A stretch of DNA of 64,000 nt from Sphagnum compactum (Eukaryota > Bryophyta > Sphagnopsida > Sphagnales): assembly GCA_965153455.1 (NCBI GenBank), contig OZ234494.1, positions 11,780,001-11,844,000 on the forward strand, in the 5' to 3' direction. Shown one piece after another: positions 24,256 through 36,626 of the stretch; the first letter of the stretch is position 1; each line of letters opens with the position of its first letter. The notes beneath the pieces are model-generated. The model did not search any database. It saw only the letters and a list, made by a program, of their open reading frames with translations, and was not told where the DNA came from. Position numbers and translations under genes: made by a program.

Positions 24256-24399
24256 TCCCCCTTGGTCTCTTGTCTGCTGCGGCTGCACTGCTATATCTTC
24301 GTAGCGTGTTTCTTTCGGGTCTCAGAAGCGACGAATTCTTTTTTCGCAAGTTTTGATATCGGATACACTCTTTTGCGGTGTTGGAGACGGCATTTTTTG

Positions 24400-24902
24400 G
24401 GAAGGTTTTATATTCTGTTTTCAAAAGATTTTGCGTTGCGGAAAAGGTGACACTCTATTCTGAAGTTTGATCTTGTTGTTGTTGTTGATTTTGTGTTTTT
24501 TGGAAAGATCTCGATGTCTTGGGATGGTAATCTGATTGCACCGGCAGTCAGCAGTCGTAGTATCGATCCTCTTGACTTCTTTCATGAACTTTGTTCTCGC
24601 ATCGCACGTCTCTTTTTTTTTTGGGGTCTCTTTCATCAACTTTGTTGTCATTTCTTCTTCTTCTTCTTCTTCTTCGCCTCTTTCATCAACTTTGTTGTGT
24701 GACCTTTTCATACGTTGCTGTAGACCTGCAGCATTCGCGCCCGAAAACCGAGAGTATCAATAAGCAAGGACTTTTGTCTTCCTTTCTCCGCCATGGCCTT
24801 CGTCTTCAGTGGCGAACGTTGAACTGTAAGATGGTTCTTAATTTTCCCTGCATCGTTATGGTTCGAGTATTGTTACCATCAGCCGCCTGAATAGAGTCGG
24901 AC
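24400..24902 (+). promoter_or_regulatory. Probable promoter and 5' leader of the Sec14-like gene
   Basis: A TATA-like TTTTATATTC lies at about 24407-24416, upstream of a pyrimidine-rich stretch typical of plant leaders, including a CTT microsatellite (24653-24675). The phrase TCTTTCATSAACTTTGTT occurs three times at 50-51-bp spacing (24578, 24629, 24679). Several upstream ATGs occur, including one opening a 69-codon frame at 24493 and a nine-codon frame near 24793, so either the mature transcript starts later, part of this leader is an intron, or short upstream frames precede the gene. The transcription start cannot be fixed from sequence. Confidence 0.4.
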
Positions 24903-27900
24903 ATGGCGACAGCGGAGAGGAAGCCGATTTTTTTGCCTTCTCCCTCTGGCAAGATTGAGCCGGAGTCGAGTATGAGTGACAAAATAGCTCAAGTTTTGCA
25001 GTTGGTGCAGAAAGAAGGCCCTCTCTCGAAGAAGCAGGCACGAGATTATTACTGCACTTCTTATTATCATTCTTGTCTTGGAAGACGTTCGCCGCTAACT
25101 GCAGAGTCAAGACTTTTGTAATTATTTTCATTTAGTTGTTAGGATCGCTGAAGTTTTCTTAGCCGTCAAAGTTCAGAGTCTACTGTCTTTTGCCAAGTTT
25201 TGGTGTGGAAGAAGTTTGTTTTCTTTCTAGAGATGGCTTGATGACTTTCACCTCTCTACTACTTCAGGCTGCTTTCTGCGATGACGCCTGTGTGGAGCGC
25301 TATTTGAAAGCGCGGGGGAACAATTGCCGGAGGGCCGCAAGACTGTTGAAGGCGACTCTCAAGTGGCGGGAAAAGATTAACATTGGTAATCTTATCATCT
25401 CTATGAATATTACGGCCCAAGGAGTGAACATGCTGCACTGATCTTATTAGCACGGTAATCTTATCATCCTGAGCAAGTGTTGATCGCACGACATCTGAGC
25501 AGAAATAACTCAATGTGACGTTCCTTACATGTCAGGTTACCTGATAGCAGATGAATTCCCTGCTGAAATCGCAGCAGGAGCTGCGTATGTTGCCGGCCTC
25601 GATGACGAGGGTCGTCCAGTGTTGGTACGTTTGTGCTTGATGCAAACATTTGTTGATCTCCTCTCTGCAACACAAGTATGTTGAGTCCTTCATGAAGTTG
25701 CAACTCAGGCTGGGGGGCCTGCTTAGTTTCGTTCCTTAGAGCAACTCCACTGGTGCTCAGTTTGTGGCCCTGCAAAAGAAAATTAGATTAAGAAAAGTCA
25801 AAATATGCCAGTTTGGCTCAGCAAAGTGGTTTTGGCGGAGCATTTTTGCACAGAATGCTGAGGCTGGTAAAAGGCATGGCAAAGCCTAACACCTATTGTT
25901 GATTGGCTAGATAGTTTGATTTGTCCAGTTTGGTTGCTATTAGTAGTCTCCCACCTATTTGCAGTCCCAGTTTTAGTTTTGTGGGTGGGGCTGAAAAATA
26001 AATAATAACTAAACTTGGATGTGAGAAATATTTTTGCATGGTCACATACTGAGTTCCACTGGAGATGCTCTTATGCCATGTTTTTCTTGTTATAGTGTGT
26101 AAAGTACACAGAGATCAAGTTCAAGTTATTGCAAGAAGAGCTGGTCTACTGATATCTGCCCTGTTTCATGATTGCAGATTATAAAGAAGAAACCAGATCA
26201 CATTGTGAATCGTAACCAGAAACCGTAAGCTTTTTTTACTAATATGCAAACTGAGAATTCTAACAGGTGGTGTGCTTGGCAGCATTTTGGGCTCACTACT
26301 GTGCAATATTGTGTGGAAGAAGATGCTTACATGATTTTGATATGCATGTCAGGGTTGTGTGCCTCCAAGTAAAAGTTGATAAAAGGATCTGAATACTGGG
26401 TTACTCAGAGATGCCAGTGCATGTACACATATAACCTCATACTGCAGTTCTTAGTTCACCTTCATCTCCTAGCCCCAAGTTTTGATTTTAAGGAGGTGTT
26501 GAGAGAGGTGTTTGATGACTAAACAGATATCTACGGTATATCATCTTCACAATGGAGGTTGCTGTTGCTGCCATGCCACCAGGGGTTGACCAATGTGTCC
26601 TCATTCTAGATGCTGGGGGTAAGTTACTCATTTCTTGTTATACACTTAAGAAATCTCAAGCTGAAATATGGGATTCACAGTGGTCAAGCAAGATGACCTT
26701 ACTTGTGTATAGAGAGACAACAGCTTGCAAGATCAAAATGGGATTTGATGTGCACAACGGAGTCGGATATTAGAGTGGTCATCAGTCTCCACTTCTTAAT
26801 GGTGAGGCTAGAACCTGGGAAGCACTGTGGCAAGATCCCACTGCATAGCTTCTGATCAGGGATGCTACTAGAAGTAACATACTGGTTGGAACACTTCTGT
26901 AGGTGCTATCCAATGCAATCACTGAAGCAATGAAAGGATAAAAAGTACAGCATTTTTTTGGGCTTATGCAGTATCGTGTCCAATGCAATCTCTGGAGCAA
27001 TGGAGAGATAAAAACACATTGTTTTCCTTGGCTCATCCATTATGTGCAAGACTGGCCTAGTTTTCATCCTTTCTGATTGCAGAGCTTGTCCAAACTTGGA
27101 CATCAGTTGCACAGACAAAGTTGTGGATGCATTCCTTGTGTAGGAAGCCTCATCTATTACATGCTCTCAATGTGTGCTTGCACTAGGAATATGTTCTATT
27201 TGGACTATGGGCTACCCCAGTCAATTTTGATGCACAGGCCTTACTCAGTAATGTGTCACAGTGAAGATAGCAAAGGAGCCTGAAAGGGGAAAATGTGCCC
27301 AAGACTTGTGTTCTCCACAGCACTTGATTCTAGAACCACTGGACAAACTATGGTAAATCAGATGCAATACTGTGCCAGGCATGAAAAGTCACAGTTCTCA
27401 GTATATTTCACATGGTTGCACTTACAGTCTGCTATTCTGGGCAGGTTACTCAAGGATCAGTGCTCCATCTCCAGGTGGAATCCTTGCCACGTTAAGGATT
27501 ATTGCTGATCATTATCCAGAGAGGCTGGCAAAAGCCTTCATTGTGGATGCCTCCTCCATGTTCTACTATGCTTGGAAGGTGGGCAGGCTTTTTTGCATGT
27601 GTAAAAACAAGTTGCAATATATGTTGATATCATTTCAGATTTTAATGTTCTTACTGACCTAGCCTGAGGTGTGCTGATGTTGAAAGCATTTCCAGAATAG
27701 ATCTGCATGCTAAGGCACTGACCTGTGAACAATCCAGGGAATTTGCACATTTGTTGACCACTCAACAAGAGGCAGGTTGAGCTTTGCGTATTTGAAGGAT
27801 TACATATCTGTAAAGCCACAGCAAGCTCTCAAGGCTACTCCACCATCCTCACCACTTGCTCACTCTCCTGAACAGGCCTACTTTCCAGATGATATTAGCC

Positions 27901-29836
27901 TTCCAAGCTCCATATACAATTCCACATCAGGTCAGTTATTGAACTCCTACTTGATATGACAGGTCTATCAAAACTTCTTGTTTCAGTCTTTTGATTTTCT
28001 CTACTCTTTATACCAAGATCAACCTATCAAATTTGAAAGCTAGATTGAAACTTCTTGTGAATAATCTTTTTGACTGGATGTGTAAGTCCCATTATTTCAG
28101 TTTTTTGTTAGTTCAGAGGTCAGCCCTTAACTTCAAATGTGTTGTGGTTGGAGAATAGGGACAAGATTAGGTCTATGTAGTCTTTCCATAGCAAGGTACT
28201 AAATGCAGCAGTTTATCTGTTTGGATTTCCAGTTAAATAACTTCCTCTTGTTTGGTCAGTCGATTTTTACATAGTGAATTGGTATCCCAATGGTGACTGG
28301 TTATGCAGTTTTTAAACCTAGCTTCCACCTCTTCTCCGATGTATTTGATTTTTTGAATTGTCTTATTAAGTCTAATTCCTGTTTTCCTTAGTAAGAAGGT
28401 TGCAGATCATCCATTTGTTCCCGATGTCTCTGATTTCTCTAACTTCATGTATCTAGACAAAGATGCTATTGGCAGTGGCAAATGCTTTAAATCATTTTGT
28501 GAAAAAAGATGTTTTGCATTTCTTCCATTGGAATCTTCCTAATGATCAGTTCAGAGGCTTCTTAATTCTAAGTGGGGAGCTTTTCTAAGCCAATTTTATC
28601 ACCTGATGTTCTTGCTCCACAATTTCTCCTTGTTTCTCTCTGTTACTTCCTCCTTTCTTCTTGTGGTTTTTCCCTTTCTCTTTTTTTAAGAAAAGATGTT
28701 CCTCTTTCTTCTTGGGGGATTGTTTTGGTCTTCTCCTTTTCATTAAGTTTTGTTGAGATAGCCAACATAATGGCTAAGTTTCCCATTACTGCGTTTCTGC
28801 CTGTCTTGTGAGGGCTCAGCACATGGGTTGATGTTAATATTGGACATTGGCCTGCATCCATTGCCAGGAACTGATGACATCAGTGGGATTTTTTGGTGTG
28901 TTGTTAATACCATACATGTTGCTACTGAAGGTCCCTGAGTATGTGTATGACAATCGCTGTTGTTCAAACTGCTTCTCTATATTTGTTTTGTGGTCTTATT
29001 TTCTCATTTGCTTTGGAGTTTGTTTCCTCTTTGTCATGCTAGCTGATCGGTTGCTGTTATGATGTCAGATCTGAAATGTACATAACCTTATTGTTGGGTC
29101 ATCTCTCAAGTTTTTTTCAGTTGAAGTGTAAGCATTGAGAAGTTCTCAGTACTTCTGTAGATAATACATTGGACTTTCCTTTCATCATTATGGTGTTGCT
29201 TGCATGCTAAGTGTGGCACCAAGCTTCTCATAGTTCATATTCCAAAACTTGGGAGATGGGGAAATGTTCTTCCAGCCTTCTACTGTGGCCTCAAGTAGAC
29301 TAACTTAATGGTTCCATATGTCACCTGCAGGCCCAGGTGGAATTCCTCTTTCTCCTTGTTACAACACAGATTCTCCAGAGATTGTTGAGAAGACCTTTGG
29401 GGATGGACCTCAATTGACATCCGGGAATGTTCAAAGGTCTTTTTCTTTTTCTTTTTCTTCAGCACCTGATCCCACATGCCACTCACCAGACTTACAAGAA
29501 GGGAGGCTGTCAAGTGCCAGAAAGGACAAATGGATGGTAAGCAACTCTGAAACTCCCATCTCAGCTCCTGCAAGAAGCAGGAGACAAAAAAAGCCACCTC
29601 CCTCACCAGATGGTTTGTTGTCAACACCATATTCAAGGAAAAAACCAGAGGGTTTGTCAGCGGAAAACAAAAACAAAAGTGTTGACATTTTCCGACCCTA
29701 CGTGAGGTTTCTCTCGGAACTGTATGATGAGGCAGCTTACAGAGCATTGATGAAGCCTCCCCTCGGTGGCCTGATGTCTATAGTCTCAAGAGATCATCTG
29801 AACTACCAAAGGAATTCTGACTCCAGCCTGACCTAG
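24903..29836 (+). CDS. Sec14-like (CRAL-TRIO) phosphatidylinositol-transfer-type protein, 8 exons
   Basis: Predicted exons: 24903-25037, 25268-25385, 25536-25624, 26178-26224, 26527-26618, 27445-27578, 27738-27930 and 29331-29836, totalling 1314 nt (437 residues plus TAG). All phases agree. Every intron ends in AG; introns 2-7 begin with GT (GTAATC, GTACGT, GTAAGC, GTAAGT, GTGGGC, GTCAGT), while intron 1 appears to begin with GC. The start codon has the good context GACATGGCG. Residues ~30-85 form the CRAL-TRIO N-terminal helical part ([29 protein letters not shown]). Residues ~86-260 form the lipid-binding fold ([80 protein letters not shown]). Residues 270-437 are Ser/Pro-rich and end in [18 protein letters not shown] and APLGGL-like [11 protein letters not shown]. 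That tail motif is, from memory, shared with a plant Sec14-like subfamily (Arabidopsis AT3G46450 type), which supports a complete gene. No signal peptide or membrane span is seen, so a cytosolic or membrane-peripheral lipid-exchange role is inferred. Confidence 0.88.
25038..25267 (+). other. Intron 1, apparent GC-AG type
   Basis: Exon 1 must end in phase 0 after ...GPLSKKQ to join [12 protein letters not shown]. The only junction giving the expected domain continuity is AAGCAG|GCACGA, a GC donor, paired with CTACTTCAG|GCT. GC-AG introns are a known minor class spliced by the major spliceosome. A GT donor elsewhere would leave extra residues or shift the frame. Confidence 0.65.
25739..26070. 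mobile_element. Tourist/PIF-Harbinger-like MITE in intron 3
   Basis: Terminal inverted repeats GAGCAACTCCACTGGTGCTC at the left and the complement of GAGCATCTCCAGTGGAACTC at the right (18-20 matches over ~23 bases) bound a 332-bp non-coding element. It is flanked on both sides by TTA, the target duplication of PIF/Harbinger elements. GAGCATCTCCA is a familiar end sequence of plant MITEs. It lies entirely inside intron 3 of the Sec14-like gene. Confidence 0.75.
27931..29330 (+). other. Intron 7 (1.4 kb)
   Basis: By far the longest intron of the Sec14-like gene. It is T-rich with long pyrimidine tracts (for example 28620-28745) and ends in CATATGTCACCTGCAG. Open frames inside it have no recognisable domain. 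No transposon ends were identified. Confidence 0.7.
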
Positions 29837-32559
29837 ATTTAGATGTGCAGATGGGCATGGATATACCTTCCTCAACATATAGTTGTCATTCCTTGTTTAC
29901 CTTTAGTCACACTTGGACTTTTGTTTGTCCATGTTGTCCATGGGAAACAGAATGAAGGGTGTTTCATGTCGTTGTGTTTAGAGTCACTGCACCTCCATTT
30001 GGATCACACCCAAGGATCCAGGAGCATTCTTTCCTTGAGCTTAAGATGGATTGAAAATGTGCATGTCATGTATGTGTGATGCCACGTTCTTGACACAAGT
30101 TCAAGGCATTCACGTCTTTCTTGCGTCTAGAGGAGGCTCTCCATTCCGGCAGCGTCTCTTTGGTTGATAGATAGTTGCATTTCTTTATCATTCTTCACTC
30201 ATTCTCAAGCTTTTATTTGTTTTTACTAGGAATGGGTGGAGGGGATTAGCCGATTCCACCCATTCCATTTTGCTATTTGCAATTCTTCCACTTCCAAGGC
30301 AAACTTAAGTGATTCACTTCAATCCATTTTTTGGGCTCTTTTCCAACATGTTGTTTGCTGTCTTGATGGCAAGCACTTCTCCTTTTTGTGTTCATATGTG
30401 ATGGATTTGCCTCTTCCTCTCTAGTTGCATTCCCAAGAGACTTTCCTCATTAGTTGCCAACCTCATGGTTTGTTAGAGATATGTTTTTCTTTTTCATTTA
30501 CTCATCAATTGGGTTCCGAACTTTTTCACATAAAAGAGGATGTTCAATGCATTTCAATTACTTGCATCCCTTAACATTCCCGGACTAATAGACCTCCTAT
30601 TAATTGAATGTTGGTTATATAGTCTAGTTCCAATGTTGGGTTTGGAGATTCCTAGGTTTTAGGTCACCTATTTATTAAGAATGGTAGTTTGTTCATCATG
30701 TTGAGACCTATTCACACTTGGGCCAATGGTGCATGCCATAGTAAAAACAATTAAGCAACAATGATAATATTTAGATGATTCAAGAATAGCTACCACAATT
30801 ACATTTGAATATAGTGGAATGGATAGTGAACCTTTGATTATTCCAATGATGGTGATTCATTGAAGGTAGTTTAGATAAAGCAATTTTAGGTTCCCATAAG
30901 TTGTTCTTTTGGATGATCACTCCAAATTGAAATTTATTTAGCCAATTACTAAGTAAAGAGGAATGGAAAGGTGTCTTTTTGAACCTATGTATTTTCAAAG
31001 TTTTTCTTTAGCAATGTAATTACAAATAGATTTTCGATATCTTTTGCACTAATATGTGTTCCATTTCTTTTCAATGGAATGTAGATCCAATTTGATGGAA
31101 TTTAAGCATCTAAATTTAGTAAAATTCAATTCAAGTTGTGTGTAATGCCATTTCAATATTTTCATTTGGATGGAATTTGACTTCCACAAAATCCATTCAT
31201 TTTTTTCATAAGTTGCCCAAGTTACAATAGGAACAACAAATTCCCATTTGAGATCATTCGTTTTTACCATTTCTTTTTCCATCCCTCATTTTTGTTCTTT
31301 AAAGAACAATGTTAAATTTTGAATTTATTTTTAATGGATGATAGATGTCTACATTTGCAACATCATATAATGTAATAATGCAAATTATTATTATTAGTTT
31401 CATGCCTTTGATTTTATTTTATTTTGAATGATTATTACGTGTTAACATGGCATGACAATCCTAATCATATTCTTTGTCTTCTTCTTTTTTTTTCTTCAAT
31501 TCGATTCAATCAGTGAAACATTCAATTCTAGCCTTCAATTTATTTTTTATTGGAAGCATTCAAATCAAGCATTATTTTCCTACATTTAAAGTTGAATGAT
31601 GGTACGTGCTTGGAAATGTAGCAATAACATTGTGAAATTAATTTAAGTTTTGTTGTAACTTGTCATCCTTATCATATATGTTAATTATTCTTTGGACTTA
31701 TCTAGAGTTATCTAGACTTTGAGCCATTCACAACAATATAGCATTAGCTTGTGCACCCTAAAAATGAATCTTCCAAGGCTACCTACTTCATTTCATTCAT
31801 CTACCAACCTACAAGAATATGAAAAGGCATATCAATTTTACCATTACCTTTGGGGGAACAAGGTGGAGGTTCATCAATTTAATAATCATTTTTAAATGTA
31901 TGGAATGTACTATTATAGTTAAATTGATTTTTAAATTTAATTGTATGATCATTTAGCTTCATTACCGAATAGTAATAACACTATTATTTAGTTATAATTT
32001 TTTTGAATTGACATTATATAACCTTGGATTAATCCAAAGTTTTTTCCTTATTCATAAGGTTCTAGTATGTATATAAAGTGTCAGGTATTTACTATGAGAA
32101 CATTAGTTATTTGGTGGGAAGGAATTTAAATTAGAACATAATTCATAAATGGAGAAAATCAACTCAATTTATAGTTGAAAATTTCAATGCTTCTAAAAGA
32201 ACAAAATGAACATTAGCCATGACAAATAATTGATTTTTGCCACAAATATTTATTTAAAGTGTAATAAGATTTTTTTTCAAATCAAGATTGAGTTCTTTAA
32301 TCAATTGAAAGTCTTGAAAGCATGATTAATTATTTTCGTGAATTGTATTGGTGTTGTTAAAATTGATTATGTATTAAGGCCATGAATCGCATGAAAATAA
32401 AGGGGTAATTTTATTGGACAAGAGGATGGTGCCTTTAGCAAATGACCAACATTTCTATTGAATGATGTCACTATCATTATTGGATGATGTTTTAATCACC
32501 AATAGAAATATTCTCCAAGTGTTGGATGATGTCACATTCACCAATCTTATATATAAATT
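29837..32559. other. Sec14 3' flank and AT-rich spacer
   Basis: The first few hundred bases probably hold the 3' UTR, but no perfect AATAAA is near the stop codon and the poly-A site cannot be placed. Beyond about 30.3 kb the sequence returns to AT-rich spacer with no recognisable gene. Confidence 0.4.
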
Positions 32560-32623
32560 CACTAAGTCTGTCTGTGATGGAGGTTTTGGGGGGTGGGGGA
32601 GGGAGAGGCCGGTGAAGGAGCGG
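32560..32623 (+). repeat. GC-rich ~62-bp direct repeat, left copy
   Basis: ACTAAGTCTGTCTGTGATGG, then AGGTTTTGGGGGGTGGGGGA and GGGAGAGGCCGGTGAAG. The right copy is at 32898-32961, about 338 bp away. Both stand out as G-rich in AT-rich surroundings. Confidence 0.9.
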
Positions 32624-32897
32624 GTCGTCCATTCGATGAAGTCCTTTTCACACCAGAAAAATTGTTATGACCCAAAAAGTTGTCAAAATATATATTTTGT
32701 GTTGAGGTACACAATTATCTTCCAAAAAAATGTAATTTTCAAATCATTTCAAGCCATTTTTGAACAAGAATAATGAACAAATGCATTAGTTATAGTGTTT
32801 TAATAATGTTTTTAGGTATTTTAAATTCATTTGAATCATTTCAAACTTATTCAAGTGTTTGTATAATGTATTTAAAACATTATTACATAAGAACACC

Positions 32898-32961
32898 AAC
32901 TAAGTCTGTCTATGACGGAGGTTTTGGGGGGTGGGGGAGGGAGAGGCCGGTGAAGCAACGG
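32898..32961 (+). repeat. GC-rich ~62-bp direct repeat, right copy
   Basis: AACTAAGTCTGTCTATGACG, then GAGGTTTTGGGGGGTGGGGG and AGGGAGAGGCCGGTGAAG, differing from the left copy at only a few positions. The two open frames at 32462-32773 and 32773-33054 share a VCDGGFGGWGRERPVK-like peptide solely because of this repeat. Confidence 0.9.
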
Positions 32962-33339
32962 GTGGTGGGAAGAGGTTTCCAGGAACTGCTATGGCTTTTG
33001 GGCGAACTTAGCATTACCTGTGGATTTTATTCAAAAGACTTCCATTTTGCTTGAAAGGGTCCCTGTGATGGAAAGCTGCTATCAAGTAGAAGGTAAAAGG
33101 CCTCCTGACACACTGCATCCTGGCAAGAACTTTGCTCAAAGTGTGGTGGTTCAAGCTAGATTAGAGTACCCATAACCTAACCAGTAATTGGCTTTTCAAT
33201 GGTGATTTGAAAGGTATCCTTTTTTTTTTGGCACGGATGGTAGAAGTTTGGAGGTAATAATACTATGACACATTTCATGAAGAGATTTTATGAGATTTAT
33301 GGGCCTGAAACTCACAGGAAATCAACTATTTTTCTAGCA

Positions 33340-33476
33340 CGGGGGAGGGGGGGGGGAGGGGGCAACACAGGGCGGGAAGTTAATTATATATAACAGGGGA
33401 ATGGGGGGGGAGGGGGGGGTCGACGGGGTAAATGGGAAGGACCGGGCGGGGGGGAGCTCGACGGGTGCATTATGCA
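33340..33476 (+). repeat. G-rich low-complexity tract with G-quadruplex potential
   Basis: Runs of 5 to 10 G occur repeatedly (for example 33341-33361, 33407-33419 and 33447-33453), interspersed with A and short GTCGACG / GAGCTCGACG phrases, inside otherwise AT-rich DNA. Four or more closely spaced G-runs on one strand satisfy the simple G-quadruplex pattern. It may also be a region of poor sequencing or assembly. Confidence 0.7.
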
Positions 33477-36317
33477 TCGGGTTCACACTAGTAGGTAGTA
33501 ATATTCTCTAATTGCTATTAACACTTGACTATTGCTATTAAGGGAGACTTTAAACACCTCCCAATGAACATTGTCTAATGCATTCATTAGTCAATAATGT
33601 TTAACCCCACACAAAATTACGTGGTTTTGTTACATGGTTGGATTGCTTTGATTAAAAAATTGATCATTGATATTCATAGTCAAAAATTATGTTAATGATT
33701 TGTATTATCTCTCTCACTTAAAAGGTATTAGGTTCAAAATTGGTGTGAGGCAATAAAACATGCAAAATAAAAAATTAGGAATCTTTTTGTAAAACCATGT
33801 AAGTCACAAAAAAAAAACTCAAAAATGTGTTGAACAAAGCTTGTTGGGGGATATTTAAGGTCTCCCTTACTACTAGTATTTTGCTATTGTTATTGGATTA
33901 TAATTAATATTATCTACAAGGTACAATTCCTATAGTAATCAAATGGAGGAATTATTTGTGTTAAACAAGCAAATAGTTGGAACAGATGAGGCATAAACTA
34001 AATGGTAGAAAAAAACATTGATTTAAAAATTTGAGGGGTAAGGTTTCAAAGAAGACTCTTCTCACCTTCCAATTCAATTTTTTCAGGCCTAATAATCACA
34101 ACAAAACATTAAACACACCCCAAAGCTACTTGCAAAACCTTAACCTTATTTTTTCCATGAAGTGTTATCAACACATGAAAAAATACACATTCTTTTATTA
34201 TAAAAATGATGCTACTATCCCTTAACTACATAATGATGCTACCACCACATTTTTAGTCTAATATTATTTTAAAGACAATATTATGTACTATTATTACTCC
34301 ATACTAATCACCATGGCTCCTTCACATAATCTTGTTTTAACATTAGTGCCCCTAATAAGTTTTCAAATATTGAGACTTGTTTTCCATCACTTAAATGGTT
34401 TTGGTCATTAATAAAAAATAAATCATTAGTTTGGCAACTATGTGTATTCCTTAAATTCACCTTTACAAAATTCAAGTCATTTGAAGATGGTCAACCAGAC
34501 ATCAATGGTTCATCAAAATTAAACAAAAGAAGAAGAAATATGTTATGTGAATATAAGTATAGTTTTTCATGTATTATGAGTAATGTGAATAGGTATACAT
34601 TCAGAAACTTTAACCCAAAAAAAGTTATGAACTTTTGAATGTCCTAAAATGGATTTTATTTTCATATGTCCATATCATATTCATTTTTTGATGGATTCAA
34701 TTAAATTTTTTCAACATGTATGTTAAAGTGTTATCTAACTAGGTTTTTATACACATAATCTTTATTAGTTCATTAACCACCGTGCAATCCCCCACTTCAA
34801 TAATGATATCAAAATAAACTATCATTTAACATTATTAATTGAACTTTTTATGAATTATTTATTTATCAAAATTGATTCACCTTATGTTGCAATCACCTTT
34901 CAAGAGATTTATTTATTTTTAATCTCAATAAATTGTCATTCTAATGTAGTCCCACATGGACCTACAAATTTTTTGATAAGAAAATAAAATATATGATAAG
35001 AAGAATAATGCTTCCTATGGAATCTAATTGATGGTGAAGTCCATGTGAATTTGTGGTGAATTTTGAACCCAATTTTAACTATAGTTACACTAAACATTTT
35101 ATTTGCATGTTTTGCATTATAGAAGAAATTGAAAGGTATTTATGAAATGTGTCATCTAGCAATTTTTTGGGTGGTGAATTTGTTTTAAAAGAAATTCCTT
35201 GGAAAATTTTAGAATAAGTGTTTTTGTAGTGTAAAATGTGGATTTTCATGTAAAATGTGAATTTTCGTATAAAATTTGTTATTTTTTCATATTCAACAGT
35301 TGAAAAATAAAAGAAAACATCATTTGTGTCATATTATCCTAATCATACCAAAGCCCTCACCCCCTTGTCCTAGTCAGAAGGAATTAAGAAAAACATTTTA
35401 TGCTTTGAAATTTTAATTGTTATTATTGAATTTAGGAGTTCCCACCAATGCCACTTCACAAGCTTGGCTCTAACAAGTCCACATGCACACTATTCATGAA
35501 CATGGTTGTTGTTTTTAAGGTGAATTTAGTCATTCCTAGAATAACCATGTAAATCAATCCTCACCCTACACAATCTCAATGTGAATGGGTTACCCATGCT
35601 TGAAACTCACCCCTACAACCAATTAATAAAACTAACTAACCGTAGGTACCCATCACAATAAAAATTACCCATGTCTAAGACTCACACCCACGACTAACTA
35701 ATAAAACTAACAATAGGTATTCGTCATAGAAAAGATTACTTTTGGAAACATCAACTTGTATCCATCAATGAGTGAAAAAAGTGAATGTTCATGACCAATT
35801 TTGGTGTTAGGAGAACGTGTCATAGTGTGGGCATTATATTGTGGGAAACAAGGGTGGCAAAGCGCAAGGTTTCAAGTGTTAATGCTCATCAAGCATTAAG
35901 CTTACACGATAGTGCCATTCCTAGCATAACAACCAACAATTGTGTTGATCCAATGGCCAAAGTTCCCCATCATTATAACACTTGCATGAATGAGATCCCT
36001 CACTTGTGTTACAACTCTTCCTCATGTGTTACAACAAACCCTACTGGAGCACAAAAAAGACAAAAGACAAACCTACATGTTCACAAAACAACAAAATATT
36101 GACACCCAAAAGTCTTCATGAACTCGTGAAGTCGGCACAACATGTCCTTAAACAACACAAGATACTTTAAAGAACAGTGCAGAAACCACCACCACAAACC
36201 AACAAGAGTCAGGTTCATAACCAAGTCAACAAGGAATAATAATAATAACCCTTAGAGCTTTGCTGGCTATGGAGTGGAGTTGATTTTTAAACTCCTCTCC
36301 CCCCCCCTCTCCGGTTT
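33477..36317. other. AT-rich spacer
   Basis: No gene is recognised. The 105-codon frame at 35785-36102 has no domain signal. A diverged duplicated phrase (ACCCATG...AAACTCAC.CCC.AC and AATAAAACTAAC) occurs near 35590-35730. Confidence 0.5.
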
Positions 36318-36552
36318 TGACCTGTCTTTCCTTTTTCCTGAGCGCCTCCACTGCCGCTACATATATTTTCACTGCTCCTATATGTACAACCGCAATAATT
36401 ACCCCGAACCTTGTGCATTAAATGCTGAGTTTCAGCATTTCATACCCAGATTTAATAAAACTTCCTTACTTTGGGGACCTCAGTCAAAGAGGGGATAGGG
36501 AGTGAAAAGAGGCCCAAAGACAGGGTGAAGACTGGATGACTTTAAGGAAAAC
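36318..36552 (+). repeat. Dispersed repeat family C, copy 1
   Basis: Its reverse complement is found at 41742-41978. Shared phrases: GTCTTTCCTTTTTCCTGAGC, GCCTCCACTGC, TATATTTTCACTGCTCCTA, GAACCTTGTGCATTAAATGC, TGAGTTTC, GATTTAATAAAA, GAGGGGATAGGG and CAAAGACAGGGTGAAGAC. No coding function is apparent. Confidence 0.8.
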
Positions 36553-36557
36553 TCTAA

Positions 36558-36619
36558 TATCACAGAGAAAGCAAAAATAAGTCTTTCATATCACAGAGAA
36601 AGCAAAAATAAGTCTTTCA
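36558..36619 (+). repeat. 31-bp perfect tandem duplication
   Basis: TATCACAGAGAAAGCAAAAA plus TAAGTCTTTCA, twice head to tail with no differences. Confidence 0.95.
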
Positions 36620-36626
36620 CAACAAA

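Noticed and set aside
24493-24890. Coding regions upstream of the Sec14-like start (69-141 codons on both strands)
   Set aside because: They overlap a microsatellite and repeated leader phrases, have no domain signal, and are best read as promoter or leader sequence.
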